Shown: positions 34,120 through 43,569, numbered from the stretch's first letter. The stretch: DNA of 64,000 nt from Streptomyces naganishii JCM 4654 (GCF_014650575.1 NZ_BMVF01000008.1:248001-312000), one strand, 5' to 3'. Notes: generated by a model not told the origin, from the letters alone. Numbers and translations: made by a program.

Positions 34120-34203
34120 TCAGACGGTTGCGTACGGTGACTGTCCAAGCTTTGTCCGGTGCTGTCCCGGCTGTCGTGACGCACCGGCCACGGAGGGGCG
34201 CGC

Positions 34204-35079
34204 ATGTCGGTGGACGGCGAGGCGGTACGACTCAGGGGCGAGGCGGACGAGCCGGGGTGGGAGGTGGATCCCGACGACGACTGGGGCGTCGCCGTCGTCG
34301 CCACCGTGGGACGGCAGTTGAAGCTGCGCCGCGAGGCGGCCGGCCTGCGCGCCGCCGACTTCGGCACGGCGGTCGGATACGGCGAGGACCTCGTCTACAA
34401 GATCGAGAGCGGCCGCCGCATTCCTCGTCCCGAGTACCTGGACAAGGCGGACGAGGTGCTCGGCGCGGGCGGACTGCTGTCCGCGATGAAGGAGGACGTG
34501 AAGAGGGTCCGGTACCCGAAGAAGGTACGGGACTTGGCGAAGATGGAGGCGAAGGCGGTCGAGCTCCAGCTCTACGACCCGCTGAACGTGCATGGGCTTC
34601 TGCAGACGCCCGAGTACGCGGGCGCCCTGTTCCGCATGCGGCGGCCCGCTTACGCGGAGGAGGAGGTGGAGCGAGGCGTCGCCGCCCGGGTGGCCAGGAA
34701 GGCGATCTTCGACCGCGACCCCGCCCCCGAGCTCAGCTTCCTCCTGGACGAGTGGACGCTTCGGCGGCGGCTCGGCGGGGCAACAGTAGTGCGCCGACAA
34801 CTCGAACACCTGCTTACGGTGGCGCAGTTGCGGAACGTCGAAATCCAGGTGATGCCGATGGACCGCGAGGAGCACGCCGGAGTGGACGGCGGGATCGAGG
34901 TGCTGAAGTTCGAGGACGGCACGGCGGTCGGACGCTCTCCGGGAGTCACCAACGGCCGCCCGGTCACCGAGCCGAGGCTGCTCCGTATCCTGGAGTTGCG
35001 CTACGGCATCATCCGGGCCCAGGCCCTGACGCCCCGTGAATCGGCCGCATTCATCGAACAACTGCTGGGGGAAGCATGA
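34204..35079 (+). CDS. WhiJ/Scr1-type helix-turn-helix regulator (DUF5753)
   Basis: A 291-residue regulator. An XRE-type HTH lies at about residues 38-95 (LKLRREAAGLRAADFGTAVG, LVYKIESGRRIPRPEYL). The rest is the DUF5753 domain (AKAVELQLYDPLNVHGLLQT, YAGALFRMRRP, EIQVMPMDREEHAGVDG, LRILELRYG). GGAGGGG precedes the ATG. The stop overlaps the DUF397 start as ATGA. Members pair with DUF397 proteins and influence development and antibiotic production in Streptomyces (whiJ and abaA-type clusters). Confidence 0.9.
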   Translation: MSVDGEAVRLRGEADEPGWEVDPDDDWGVAVVATVGRQLKLRREAAGLRAADFGTAVGYGEDLVYKIESGRRIPRPEYLDKADEVLGAGGLLSAMKEDVKRVRYPKKVRDLAKMEAKAVELQLYDPLNVHGLLQTPEYAGALFRMRRPAYAEEEVERGVAARVARKAIFDRDPAPELSFLLDEWTLRRRLGGATVVRRQLEHLLTVAQLRNVEIQVMPMDREEHAGVDGGIEVLKFEDGTAVGRSPGVTNGRPVTEPRLLRILELRYGIIRAQALTPRESAAFIEQLLGEA

Positions 35080-35330
35080 TCCACGACGCCCGACTGGCAT
35101 GGTTCAAGAGCAGCTACAGCAGCGGCGCGGAGACGGATTCCTGCCTGGAAGTGGCGCTCGACTGGTTCAAGAGCAGCTACAGCAGCGGCAGTGAAGGTGA
35201 CTCCTGCGTCGAGACGGCCACGTCTTCCACCACCGTCCACGTCCGTGACTCCAAGCACCTGAACGGCCCCCGGCTCGCGCTCGGGCCGGAGGCTTGGGGG
35301 GCGTTCCTGCCGTTCGCCGCCGGAAGGTGA
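35076..35330 (+). CDS. DUF397 protein with internal duplication
   Basis: An 84-residue protein. A 21-residue unit beginning WFKSSYSSG occurs twice (about residues 9-29 and 30-50); the underlying DNA has an exact 27-base repeat (35100-35126 and 35163-35189). Only the second unit leads into the usual DUF397 continuation (CVETATSS, VHVRDSK, WGAFLPF). DUF397 proteins act as small partners, antitoxin-like or modulating, of the adjacent HTH protein. It is translationally coupled by ATGA to the HTH gene. Confidence 0.88.
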   Translation: MIHDARLAWFKSSYSSGAETDSCLEVALDWFKSSYSSGSEGDSCVETATSSTTVHVRDSKHLNGPRLALGPEAWGAFLPFAAGR

Positions 35331-35345
35331 GGCTGAGGCGGAGCC

Positions 35346-35540
35346 TCAGAACTTGAGGCTCCCGATCATCCCCGCGATGTTGGTCGTGAGTTGGTGGATC
35401 GTGGGCGCGACCGTGGACGAGGCGAGGTAGAACCCGAGGAGCATGCAGACGAGCGCGTGGCCGGCCTTGAGGCCGGACTTCTTGACCAGCAGGAAGACGA
35501 TGATCGCCAGCAGCACCACCGCCGAAATCGAGAGTGCCAC
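35346..35540 (-). CDS. Small conserved membrane protein
   Basis: A 64-residue protein with two hydrophobic helices (LSISAVVLLAIIVFLLVKK and GHALVCMLLGFYLASSTVAPTI) and the tail TNIAGMIGSLKF. GTG start at 35540 with a strong GGAGGTGAG upstream. Common in Streptomyces; function unknown. It diverges from the S9 peptidase gene. Confidence 0.75.
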   Translation of the reverse strand: MALSISAVVLLAIIVFLLVKKSGLKAGHALVCMLLGFYLASSTVAPTIHQLTTNIAGMIGSLKF

Positions 35541-35712
35541 GGCGGCTCACCTCCAATGATCCCAGGACGCGGGGGGTCGGGGGTTCGGACGTTGGGGGCA
35601 GATAAATCCACACAAGGGGCAGCAGGTTCATACCCACTATGCGCTAGTGATCATAACTTTCCGCACGCGCGCATCGGTCGGCGCACGGCCGCACAAGGGG
35701 GCGCATGGCCAA

Positions 35713-35718
35713 TATGGT
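35713..35718 (+). promoter_or_regulatory. Candidate -10 box (TATGGT) for leaderless S9 peptidase
   Basis: TATGGT ends six bases before the ATG at 35725 and no Shine-Dalgarno sequence is nearby. A decoy ATG-GCA-TGA overlaps the start in another frame. Confidence 0.4.
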
Positions 35719-35724
35719 CATGGC

Positions 35725-37836
35725 ATGACGACCGAGCCTGTCTCCTTCCCCCGACTGCACGCGCGCACCCAGCGGTTCACGCTCGGCGCACCGCGTGCCT
35801 TCACGGTGGCGCCCGACGCCTCGCGCGTGGTGTTCCTGCGCTCCGACTCCGGTACCGACCGGGCCAACTCGCTGCGCGTGCTCGATCTGGAGGGCGGTGG
35901 GGAGCGTGTGGCGGCGGACCCGCGCGCCCTCCTCGGCGGTGCCGGCGAGCGCCTGTCCCCCGAGGAGCGCGCGCGCCGCGAGCGCAGCCGCGAGGGCGGT
36001 GCGGGGATCGTCGCGTACGCCACCGACACGGCGGTGGAGCTGGCCTCTTTCGCCTTGTCGGGGCGGCTTTTCACGGCCGAGTTGCGGGCCGGGACGGCGC
36101 GTGAACTGCCCGTCGCGGGACCGGTGATCGACCCGCGTCCGTCCCCGGACGGACGGCACATCGCCTACGTCGCCGGGGGCGCCCTGCGCGTGGTGGGCGC
36201 CGAGGGCGAGGGCGACCGGGCGCTCGCCGAACCGGAGTCGGAGAACGTCACGTACGGCCTGGCGGAGTTCGTCGCGGCCGAGGAGATGCACCGCTCACGG
36301 GGCTTCTGGTGGGCGCCGGGGGCGGACCGGCTGCTGGTGGCGCGGGCGGACGACACGCCGGTGCGGCGGTGGTGGATCTCCGATCCGGCCCACCCGGTGC
36401 GCGAGCCGCAGCGGGTGGCGTACCCGGCGGCCGGCACCCCCAACGCGGACGTACGGCTGTTCGTGATCGGCCTGGACGGGGTGCGCACCGAGGTGTCCTG
36501 GGACCGCGCCGGGTATCCGTATCTGGCGCAAGTGCACTGGTCAGCGGCGGGTGCGCCGCTGCTGCTCGTACAGGCGCGCGACCAGCGCAGTCAGCTGTAT
36601 CTGGCGGTGGACCCGGACACCGGGGCCACCCGGATGGTGCACGCCGACGAAGATCCAGTTTGGCTTGATCTTTTCGCCGGGGTGCCGTGCTGGTCGCCCT
36701 CCGGGCAGTTGGTGCGGATCGCCGACGAGGGCGGGGCGCGGGTCCTCGCGGTGGGTGAACGGCCGCTGACGGGACCGCAGTTGCACGTGCGCGCCGTGCT
36801 GGACGTGTCGGACGACGACGTGCTGGTCTCCGCCTCGGCGGGCGAGGAGGCCGCGGAGCCGGAGACCGGCGAGGTGCACGTCTACCGGGTGAACGAGCTC
36901 GGCATGGAGCGCGTGAGCGAGGAACCGGGCGTGCACTCGGCGGTGCGTGCCGGGGGCGTGACCGTGCTGGTGTCCGCGACGCTCGACCGGCCGGGCGCCC
37001 AAGTGCGGGTGCTGCGCGGCGGAAAGCAGGTGGCCAGCGTCCCGTCGTACGCCGAAAATCCTGGTCTGTCCCCCCGCGTGACCCTCACCCAGGGGGGCGC
37101 ACGCCGAATTCCGTGCGCCGTGCTTATGCCTACGGACTACCCCGGTGACACTCCCCTGCCGGTGCTCATGGACCCCTACGGTGGCCCGCACGGCCAGCGG
37201 GTGGTCGCCGCGCACAACGCGCACCTGACGTCCCAGTGGTTCGCCGACCAGGGCTTCGCGGTGATCGTGGCCGACGGGCGGGGCACGCCGGGCCGCTCCC
37301 CCGCCTGGGAGAAGGCGATCCACCACGACTTCACCGTCACCCTCGACGACCAGATCGAAGCCCTGCAGGACCTCGCGAAGACCTACCCGCTCGACCTCGG
37401 CAGGGTGGCGATCCGCGGCTGGTCCTACGGCGGTTACCTCGCCGCGCTGGCGGTGCTGCGCCGCCCCGACGTCTTCCACGCGGCCGTCGCGGGCGCCCCG
37501 GTCACCGACTGGCGGCTCTACGACACCCACTACACCGAGCGGTACCTGGGCGACCCGGCCGCCGACCCGCAGGCGTACGCGGGCAGTTCCCTGGTCACCG
37601 ACGACGGCCTGGTCGATCCCGCCGGGCCGCACCGGCCGCTGATGATCGTGCACGGCCTGGCCGACGACAACGTGGTGGTCGCGCACAGCCTGCGGCTGTC
37701 CTCCGCGCTGCTCGCGGCCGGCCGCCCGCACGAGGTGCTGCCGCTGTCCGGGGTGACCCACATGACCCCGCAGGAGCAGGTCGCCGAGAACCTGCTGCTG
37801 CTCCAGGTGGACTTCCTGCGGCGGGCACTGCCCTGA
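35725..37836 (+). CDS. S9 family prolyl oligopeptidase/DPP-IV-like peptidase
   Basis: A 703-residue cytosolic peptidase. Residues about 40-440 form a DPP-IV-type beta-propeller (RWWISDPAHPVREP, EDPVWLDLFAGVPCWSPSG), and residues about 480-703 the alpha/beta-hydrolase domain with Ser567 (GWSYGGYLA), Asp647/648 (HGLADDNV) and His679 (GVTHM). The DPP-IV Glu pair that binds the substrate amino terminus may be AEEMHR near residue 190. It cleaves short peptides, often after proline. It ends just before two peptide-import operons, a suggestive but unproven functional link. The hairpin at 37941-37970 follows. Confidence 0.9.
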   Translation: MTTEPVSFPRLHARTQRFTLGAPRAFTVAPDASRVVFLRSDSGTDRANSLRVLDLEGGGERVAADPRALLGGAGERLSPEERARRERSREGGAGIVAYATDTAVELASFALSGRLFTAELRAGTARELPVAGPVIDPRPSPDGRHIAYVAGGALRVVGAEGEGDRALAEPESENVTYGLAEFVAAEEMHRSRGFWWAPGADRLLVARADDTPVRRWWISDPAHPVREPQRVAYPAAGTPNADVRLFVIGLDGVRTEVSWDRAGYPYLAQVHWSAAGAPLLLVQARDQRSQLYLAVDPDTGATRMVHADEDPVWLDLFAGVPCWSPSGQLVRIADEGGARVLAVGERPLTGPQLHVRAVLDVSDDDVLVSASAGEEAAEPETGEVHVYRVNELGMERVSEEPGVHSAVRAGGVTVLVSATLDRPGAQVRVLRGGKQVASVPSYAENPGLSPRVTLTQGGARRIPCAVLMPTDYPGDTPLPVLMDPYGGPHGQRVVAAHNAHLTSQWFADQGFAVIVADGRGTPGRSPAWEKAIHHDFTVTLDDQIEALQDLAKTYPLDLGRVAIRGWSYGGYLAALAVLRRPDVFHAAVAGAPVTDWRLYDTHYTERYLGDPAADPQAYAGSSLVTDDGLVDPAGPHRPLMIVHGLADDNVVVAHSLRLSSALLAAGRPHEVLPLSGVTHMTPQEQVAENLLLLQVDFLRRALP

Positions 37837-37940
37837 CGGTGAGGATCCACCGCGTTAACACGCGGGCAACTCCGCGGAAGCGGCGCCGATATGCGCACGC
37901 GCCAGGCTGAACGGCGTGCGGCCGTGCGGGTGCCGTGGGC

Positions 37941-37970
37941 GGGCCGGGGTGCACCACGTCACCCCGGCCC
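37941..37970. terminator. Hairpin between convergent peptidase and ABC operon
   Basis: GGGCCGGGGTG (37941-37951) and CACCCCGGCCC (37960-37970) are exact reverse complements around an eight-base loop. The stem overlaps the stop codon of the ABC ATPase gene. Confidence 0.7.
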
Positions 37971-39008
37971 GTTGCCGTGCTCCTCGGCCGGTACGACCCG
38001 CAGTTCCTCGGCGAAGAGGCACGCCGAGTCGTGCACCGCCGGTCCGGTGGCGTACCGGAACTCCGCCGGGACCGCCAGCGCCGGCACCTCCAGCGCGCAC
38101 CTCTCGCGCGCCTTGAAGCAGCGGGTCCGGAAGCGGCAGCCGGAAGGGATGTCCGCCGGGGACGGCACGTCGCCCGAGAGGATGATCCGCTCGCGGCGCT
38201 CCCGGGCGTCCGGGTCGGGCACGGGGACCGCCGACAGCAGCGCCTGGGTGTAGGGGTGCGTGGGATGGTCGTAGATCTCCGTGTCGGTGCCGGTCTCGAC
38301 GATCCGCCCCAGGTACATCACCGCGACCCGGTCGGAGATGTGCCGCACGATGGACAGGTCGTGCGCGATGAAGACGTAGCTCAGCTCGAACTCCGCCTGG
38401 AGCCGGTCCATCAGGTTGATCACCTGGGCCTGGACCGACACGTCCAGGGCCGACACCGGCTCGTCGGCCACGATGATCTCCGGGCGCAGCGCGAGGCCCC
38501 GCGCGATGCCGATGCGCTGGCGCTGGCCGCCGGAGAACTGGTGCGGGTAGCGGTTGACGTACTCCGGGTCGAGCCCGACCACGTCCAGCAGCTCCCGCAC
38601 CCGGCGCCGACGGTCGCCCTTGGGCGCCGCCTCCGGGTGGATCTCGTACGGCTCCCCGACGATGTCGCCCACCGTCATGCGGGGGTTGAGGGAGGTGTAC
38701 GGGTCCTGGAAGACCATCTGGATGTTGCGGCGCACCGCCTTGAGCGCCTTGCCGGACAGCTTGGTGATGTCCTCGCCCCGGTAGCGGATCGCGCCCGCCG
38801 TGGGCCGCTCCAGGTGGCACAGCAGCTTGGCCACCGTGGACTTGCCGCAGCCGGACTCGCCGACGATGCCCAGGGTCTCGCCCCGGCCGAGCGTGAAGTC
38901 GACCCCGTCGACGGCCTTGACCGATCCGATCTGCTTCCTGAACAGGACGCCCCGGGTGAGCGGGTAGTGCTTGACGAGCCCCTCGACCTCCAGGACCGGC
39001 TCAGCCAT
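37959..39008 (-). CDS. Oligopeptide/dipeptide ABC importer ATPase (OppF/DppF type), operon 1
   Basis: A 349-residue ATPase. Walker A GESGCGKST, FQDPYTSLNPRM (Q-loop region), FSGGQRQR, ADEPVSALD and the His switch AHDLS are intact. The C-terminal oligopeptide-type extension has a cysteine cluster (CRFRTRCFKARERC). The family pairs with the OppD-type ATPase, whose stop overlaps this ATG by eight bases. Last gene of operon 1. It is closely similar to the operon 2 counterpart at 43.8-44.9 kb. Confidence 0.93.
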   Translation of the reverse strand: MAEPVLEVEGLVKHYPLTRGVLFRKQIGSVKAVDGVDFTLGRGETLGIVGESGCGKSTVAKLLCHLERPTAGAIRYRGEDITKLSGKALKAVRRNIQMVFQDPYTSLNPRMTVGDIVGEPYEIHPEAAPKGDRRRRVRELLDVVGLDPEYVNRYPHQFSGGQRQRIGIARGLALRPEIIVADEPVSALDVSVQAQVINLMDRLQAEFELSYVFIAHDLSIVRHISDRVAVMYLGRIVETGTDTEIYDHPTHPYTQALLSAVPVPDPDARERRERIILSGDVPSPADIPSGCRFRTRCFKARERCALEVPALAVPAEFRYATGPAVHDSACLFAEELRVVPAEEHGNGPG

Positions 39009-39975
39009 CCAGGCACTCCCTCCAGAAGTGGCAGGCGGAGCCGCGCCGTTGGTCCACCTCGTACAGCGGCGGCGGGTCCGTGCGGCACACGTCCCGGGCC
39101 ATGGGGCAGCGCGGGTGGAAGGCGCAGCCCGGCGGGATGCGGGTCAGGCTGGGCGGCAGGCCCTTGATGGCGTAGAGCTCGCGGCCCTTGAGATCCAGGC
39201 GCGGGATGGAGTCGAGCAGCCCGCGCGTGTAGGGGTGGGCAGGCGCCTTGTAGAGGTCGTGGACGGGCGCGGACTCCACGATCCGGCCCGCGTACATCAC
39301 CGCGATCCTGTCGGCGACGTCCGCGACCACACCCAGGTCGTGGGTGATGAGGACGAGCCCCATACGGTACTCGCGCCGCAACTCCGCGAGCAGGTCCATC
39401 ACCTGCGCCTGGACGGTGACGTCGAGGGCCGTGGTCGGCTCGTCCGCGATGACGAGGGCCGGCTCCAGGGCCAGCGCCATGGCGATCATGATGCGCTGGC
39501 GCATGCCGCCGGAGAACTGGTGGGGATAGTCCCGCACCCGCTGGGCGGCGGCCGGGATGCGTACCCGGTCCATCAGCTCCACGGCCCTGGCCCGGGCGTC
39601 CTTGCGGGACGTCCCGCGGTGCACCACGAACATCTCGGCGAGCTGGTCGCCCACGGTGAGCACGGGGTTGAGGGCGGACAGCGCGTCCTGGAAGATCATC
39701 GCCATCTCCGCGCCCCGGATCCGCCGCCGCTCGTCCTCCTTGAGCTTCAGCAGGTCTTGGCCGCGGAAGAGGATCTCGCCGCCGGTGATCCGGCCGGGCG
39801 GCATGTCGAGGATGCCCATGACCGCCTGCGCGGTGACCGACTTGCCGGAGCCCGACTCCCCGAGCACGGCCAGCGTCTCGCCGGCGTCGACCTGGTAGGT
39901 GACTCCGTTGACGGCGTGGGCGACCCCCTCCCGGGTGCGGAACTCCACGCGCAGGTCGCGGACTTCGAGCAGCAT
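39001..39975 (-). CDS. Oligopeptide/dipeptide ABC importer ATPase (OppD/DppD type), operon 1
   Basis: A 324-residue ATPase beginning MLLEVRDLRVEFRTREG. Walker A GESGSGKSV, FQDALSALNPV, FSGGMRQRIMIAMALA, ADEPTTALD and THDLGVVAD are present, plus the C-terminal CAFHPRCPMARDVC motif. The frame continues upstream through the permease gene, but the ATG at 39975 aligns with the operon 2 paralogue and the family start. Confidence 0.93.
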   Translation of the reverse strand: MLLEVRDLRVEFRTREGVAHAVNGVTYQVDAGETLAVLGESGSGKSVTAQAVMGILDMPPGRITGGEILFRGQDLLKLKEDERRRIRGAEMAMIFQDALSALNPVLTVGDQLAEMFVVHRGTSRKDARARAVELMDRVRIPAAAQRVRDYPHQFSGGMRQRIMIAMALALEPALVIADEPTTALDVTVQAQVMDLLAELRREYRMGLVLITHDLGVVADVADRIAVMYAGRIVESAPVHDLYKAPAHPYTRGLLDSIPRLDLKGRELYAIKGLPPSLTRIPPGCAFHPRCPMARDVCRTDPPPLYEVDQRRGSACHFWRECLDG

Positions 39976-39983
39976 GGGCGTCC

Positions 39984-41015
39984 TCACCTCAGCTTGGGGT
40001 CGAGGGCGTCGCGCACCGCGTCGCCGAGCATGATGAACGCCAGCACCGTGATCGCCAGCGCCCCGGCCGGCCACAGCAGGGCGTGCGGGGCGTTGCGGAT
40101 GTAGGGCGAGGCGGCGGAGATGTCGATGCCCCAGGACACGCTGGGCGGCTTCAGGCCGACGCCGAGGTAGGACAGGGTCGCCTCCAGCGCGATGTACGTG
40201 CCGAGCGCGATGGTGGCGACGACGATCACCGGGGCCACGGCGTTGGGCGCGATGTGCCTGAGCAGGATGCGGGAGTTGGAGGCGCCGAGGGCGCGCGCCG
40301 CCTGCACGTAGTCGTGCTGCTTGGCGGTGATGACCGAGCCGCGCGCGATGCGGGAGATCTGCGGCCAGCCGAGCAGCACGATGAACCCGACGACCGGCCA
40401 CACGGTGTTGCTGGTGACCACGGACAGCAGCACCAGACCGCCGAGGACGACGGGGATGGCGAAGAAGATGTCGGTGATCCGGGACAGGAACCCGTCCCAC
40501 GTCCCGCCGAAGAACCCGGCGAGCCCGCCGAGCACGGAGCCGAGGAGCGCCACCCCGAGCGTGGCGCACACGCCGACCGTGACGGAGGCGCGGGCGCCGT
40601 AGACGGTACGGGTGTAGACGTCGCAGCCCTGCCCGTCGAAGCCGAAGGGGTGTCCCGGTGCCGGGCCGTCCTGGGCCCTGGCCAGGTCGCAGGTCAGCGG
40701 ATTGCCCGAGGCGATCAGGGAGGGCCATGCGGCGATGACGACGAGGAAGAGGATCACCAGCGCGGAGACGAGGAAGACGGGGTTGCGGCGCAGGTCGCGC
40801 CAGGCGTCGGACCACAGGCTGCGCGGCCGCCCGGCGGCGGGGCCCGCGCCCTCCGCGTCCTCGCGGCCGCCCGGCCCCTCGGGCCCGCCGGGCCCCTCAG
40901 GGCCGCCGGGGGCGCGCTCCAGGGTCGTCGCCTCGCTCGCCGCGAGGTCCATCGCGCCGCCCATGCCCGTCCCGGCGACGGCGCCCTCGCTGTCGTGCGG
41001 CGGCTGCTCAGGCAT
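39984..41015 (-). CDS. Peptide ABC importer permease (DppC type), operon 1
   Basis: A 343-residue permease. An acidic, Gly/Pro-rich N-terminal extension (about 70 residues, repeated GGPEGPGG) precedes six membrane helices. The EAA-type cytoplasmic loop is visible around QHDYVQAARALGASNSRILLRHIAPN. The ATG at 41015 overlaps the stop of the DppB-type gene by eight bases. The N-terminal extension differs from the operon 2 copy. Confidence 0.92.
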   Translation of the reverse strand: MPEQPPHDSEGAVAGTGMGGAMDLAASEATTLERAPGGPEGPGGPEGPGGREDAEGAGPAAGRPRSLWSDAWRDLRRNPVFLVSALVILFLVVIAAWPSLIASGNPLTCDLARAQDGPAPGHPFGFDGQGCDVYTRTVYGARASVTVGVCATLGVALLGSVLGGLAGFFGGTWDGFLSRITDIFFAIPVVLGGLVLLSVVTSNTVWPVVGFIVLLGWPQISRIARGSVITAKQHDYVQAARALGASNSRILLRHIAPNAVAPVIVVATIALGTYIALEATLSYLGVGLKPPSVSWGIDISAASPYIRNAPHALLWPAGALAITVLAFIMLGDAVRDALDPKLR

Positions 41016-41931
41016 AGCGGATCCTCGGGTCGAGTACGGCGTAGAGCAGGTCCACGAGCAGGTTGGCGACCAGGAACACCAGGACCAGGACGGTGACGAA
41101 GCCGACCACGGTCTGGGTGTTCTGGCGCAGGATGCCCTGGTAGAGCTGGTAGCCGACGCCGTGGATGTTGAAGATGCGCTCGGTGACGATGGCGCCGCCC
41201 ATCAGGGCGCCGATGTCGGTGCCGATGAAGGTGACCACCGGGATGAGCGAGTTGCGCAGCAGGTGCCGGGTGACGACCCGGTGGCGGGGCAGGCCCTTGG
41301 CGACGGCGGTGCGGACGTAGTCGGAGCGCCTGTTCTCCGCGATGGAGGTGCGGGTGAGGCGGGTGACGTAGGCGAGGGAGACCGAGGCGAGGACCAGGCC
41401 CGGCACGATCAGCTCGCCGAAGGCGGCCGCCGGGGAGACCGAGGGCTTGATCCAGCCCCACTTCACGCCGAACAGCAGCTGGAGCAGCAGGCCGGTGACG
41501 AAGGTGGGCACGGAGATGACCACGAGGGTCATGACGAGGACCGAGGTGTCCACGGGCCGGCCGCGCCTGAGGCCGGTCACCACGCCCAGCACGATCCCGA
41601 TGACGATCTCGAAGAGGACGGCGACGATCGTCAGGCGGATGGTGACGGGGAACGCGCTCGCCATCAGCTCGGTGACGGGCTGGCCGTTGAACGCCGTGCC
41701 GAAGTTCCCGGCGAACACGTTGCCCATGTAGGTCGCGTACTGCTGCCACAGCGGCTTGTCGAGGCCGAACTCCCGCTTGAGCTGGGCGGCGGTCGCCGGG
41801 TCGCACTGCCGCTCCCCGCACAGTCCGGCGACCGGGTCGCCCATGACGTTGACCATGAGGAAGATCAGCAGGGTGGCGCCGATGAACACCGGGATCATCT
41901 GGAGCAGCCGTCTGACGACATAGCGTCCCAT
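41008..41931 (-). CDS. Peptide ABC importer permease (DppB type), operon 1
   Basis: A 307-residue permease starting MGRYVVRRLLQMIPVFIGATLLIF, the family-typical first helix. The EAA loop reads RSDYVRTAVAKGLPRHRVVTRHLLRN. An extracytoplasmic loop contains Cys residues (CGERQCDPATAAQ) absent from the operon 2 copy. The gap to the binding-protein gene is six bases. Confidence 0.93.
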   Translation of the reverse strand: MGRYVVRRLLQMIPVFIGATLLIFLMVNVMGDPVAGLCGERQCDPATAAQLKREFGLDKPLWQQYATYMGNVFAGNFGTAFNGQPVTELMASAFPVTIRLTIVAVLFEIVIGIVLGVVTGLRRGRPVDTSVLVMTLVVISVPTFVTGLLLQLLFGVKWGWIKPSVSPAAAFGELIVPGLVLASVSLAYVTRLTRTSIAENRRSDYVRTAVAKGLPRHRVVTRHLLRNSLIPVVTFIGTDIGALMGGAIVTERIFNIHGVGYQLYQGILRQNTQTVVGFVTVLVLVFLVANLLVDLLYAVLDPRIRYA

Positions 41932-41937
41932 GGCGGC

Positions 41938-43569
41938 TCAGCCGACCCTGATCTCGTCGTAGACGGGGACGCTGAAGGGGTTGAGCGCCACGTCGTGCAG
42001 CCGGTCGGTGTAGCCGGCGCTGCCGTTCTGGTACCACAGCGGGATCGCGGCCATGTTGTCCCGTACGACGCCCTCGGCCTGCTGGAAGAGCTGGACCGCC
42101 CTGGCCGGGTCGCCCTCGGCGTTGGCCTGGTCGACGAGGTGGTCGAACCGCTTGTCGGACCACTTGCCGTCGTTGGAGGAGGCGTTCGTGTAGTACAGCG
42201 GCTGGAGGAAGTCCTGGATGAGCGGGTAGTCCATCTGCCAGCCGGCCCGGAACGGCCCGGACATCTTGTGCTGGGTGATCTGGTTGCGGAAGTCGGCGAA
42301 GGTGCCGACCGGATTGCCCACGCACGCCTTGTCGTTGCCGAGGGCGTTGTTGATGGAGTTGCACACGGCGTCCACCCATTGCTTGTGCGAGCCCGTGTCC
42401 GCGTTGTACGTGATCCGCACCTGGCCGCCGGGCAGCCCGCCGCCCTCCCGCACCAGCCGGCGGGCCTGGGCCGGGTCGTAGGTGCAGGCCTTGCCGCACA
42501 GTCCCGCCTTGTAGCCGCCGTCCGCGCCGAGGACCGGGGAGGTCCAGTCGGTGGCCGGGGTGCGGGTGCCGCGGAAGATGGTGTCGGTGATCTGCTTGCG
42601 GTTGATGGCCATGGAGAGGCCGGTGCGGACCTTACGCGCCCCGGGTGTGTTCCACTTCGGGTCGTAGTAGGGGAAGGCGAGGGTCTGGATGATCCCGGCC
42701 GGGGTGTTGATGTAACGGCCGTTCAGGTCCGTCCTGACGTTCTTCAGCTGGGTGGCGGGCACGTCGTCGACGAGGTCGAGGTTGCCGGCCAGCACGTCGG
42801 TGTAGGCGGTGTTGTTGTCGGTGTAGACCAGCAGGGTCACGCCGTCGTTGCGCGCCTTGTCCGGTCCGGGGTAGCCGTCCCACTTCTTCAGGTTCATCGC
42901 CGAGCCCCGGGTGTAGGACTCGATGCGGTACGGCCCGTTGCCGACGGGCTTGGCGATCCAGCCCTCGTGGTCGGTGAAGAAGGTGGAGGGCAGCGGGTCG
43001 AAGGCGGCGTAGCCGAGGGTGTCGGGGAAGGTGGAGAACTTCTGGTTGAGCCGTACGGTGAAGGTGCGCGGGCCGGTGACCTTCAGCCCGGAGAGGGTGT
43101 CGGCGCTCTGCGCGCCGGTCTCCGGGTGAACCTTGTCGTAGCCCTCGATGTAGCCGAAGAAATAGGCGTTCTTCTGGTTGTTCCTCAGGCTCGCGCCGTA
43201 GTTCCAGGCGTCCACGAAGGACTTCGCGGTGACCGGCTCGCCGTTGCTGAACTTCCAGCCGTCCTTGACGGTGATGGTGAAGTCGCGCGAGTCGGTGGTC
43301 TCGATGCGCTCGGCGAGCATGTTCTTCGCCTTGCCGGTCCTCGGGTCGTAGCGCTTGAGCCCCCGGAAGACCATGTCGAGCACCTTGCCGCCCTGCACCT
43401 CGTTGGTGTTGGCCGGCTCCAGCGGGTTCTGCGGGTCGCCCCAGGACGAGCTGAGCACCGCGCCCGAGCCGCCGCTGCCCGCCCCGCCCCCGCACGCGGC
43501 CGCCGCGAGGGCGCCCGCCGTGGCACAGGCGGCCCAGGCGAGGCGCTTGACTGTGCGCACGGTGCGCAT
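41938..43569 (-). CDS. Peptide-binding lipoprotein, operon 1
   Basis: A 543-residue SBP_bac_5 protein. The signal sequence ends in the lipobox AAAC (AAAACGGG), lipidated at Cys26. Family features include WSD-like KDGWKFSNGEPVTAKSFVDAWNYG, NGPYRIESY and INRKQITDTIF. GAGGAGG precedes the ATG at 43569. First gene of operon 1. About a third of positions look shared with the operon 2 binding protein by eye, so ligand specificity has probably diverged. Confidence 0.92.
   Translation of the reverse strand: MRTVRTVKRLAWAACATAGALAAAACGGGAGSGGSGAVLSSSWGDPQNPLEPANTNEVQGGKVLDMVFRGLKRYDPRTGKAKNMLAERIETTDSRDFTITVKDGWKFSNGEPVTAKSFVDAWNYGASLRNNQKNAYFFGYIEGYDKVHPETGAQSADTLSGLKVTGPRTFTVRLNQKFSTFPDTLGYAAFDPLPSTFFTDHEGWIAKPVGNGPYRIESYTRGSAMNLKKWDGYPGPDKARNDGVTLLVYTDNNTAYTDVLAGNLDLVDDVPATQLKNVRTDLNGRYINTPAGIIQTLAFPYYDPKWNTPGARKVRTGLSMAINRKQITDTIFRGTRTPATDWTSPVLGADGGYKAGLCGKACTYDPAQARRLVREGGGLPGGQVRITYNADTGSHKQWVDAVCNSINNALGNDKACVGNPVGTFADFRNQITQHKMSGPFRAGWQMDYPLIQDFLQPLYYTNASSNDGKWSDKRFDHLVDQANAEGDPARAVQLFQQAEGVVRDNMAAIPLWYQNGSAGYTDRLHDVALNPFSVPVYDEIRVG

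Noticed and set aside
34112..34138. TTGAGT...TACGGT as a promoter for the HTH gene
   Set aside because: The spacer is only 15 bases and the match is weak; insufficient to call.
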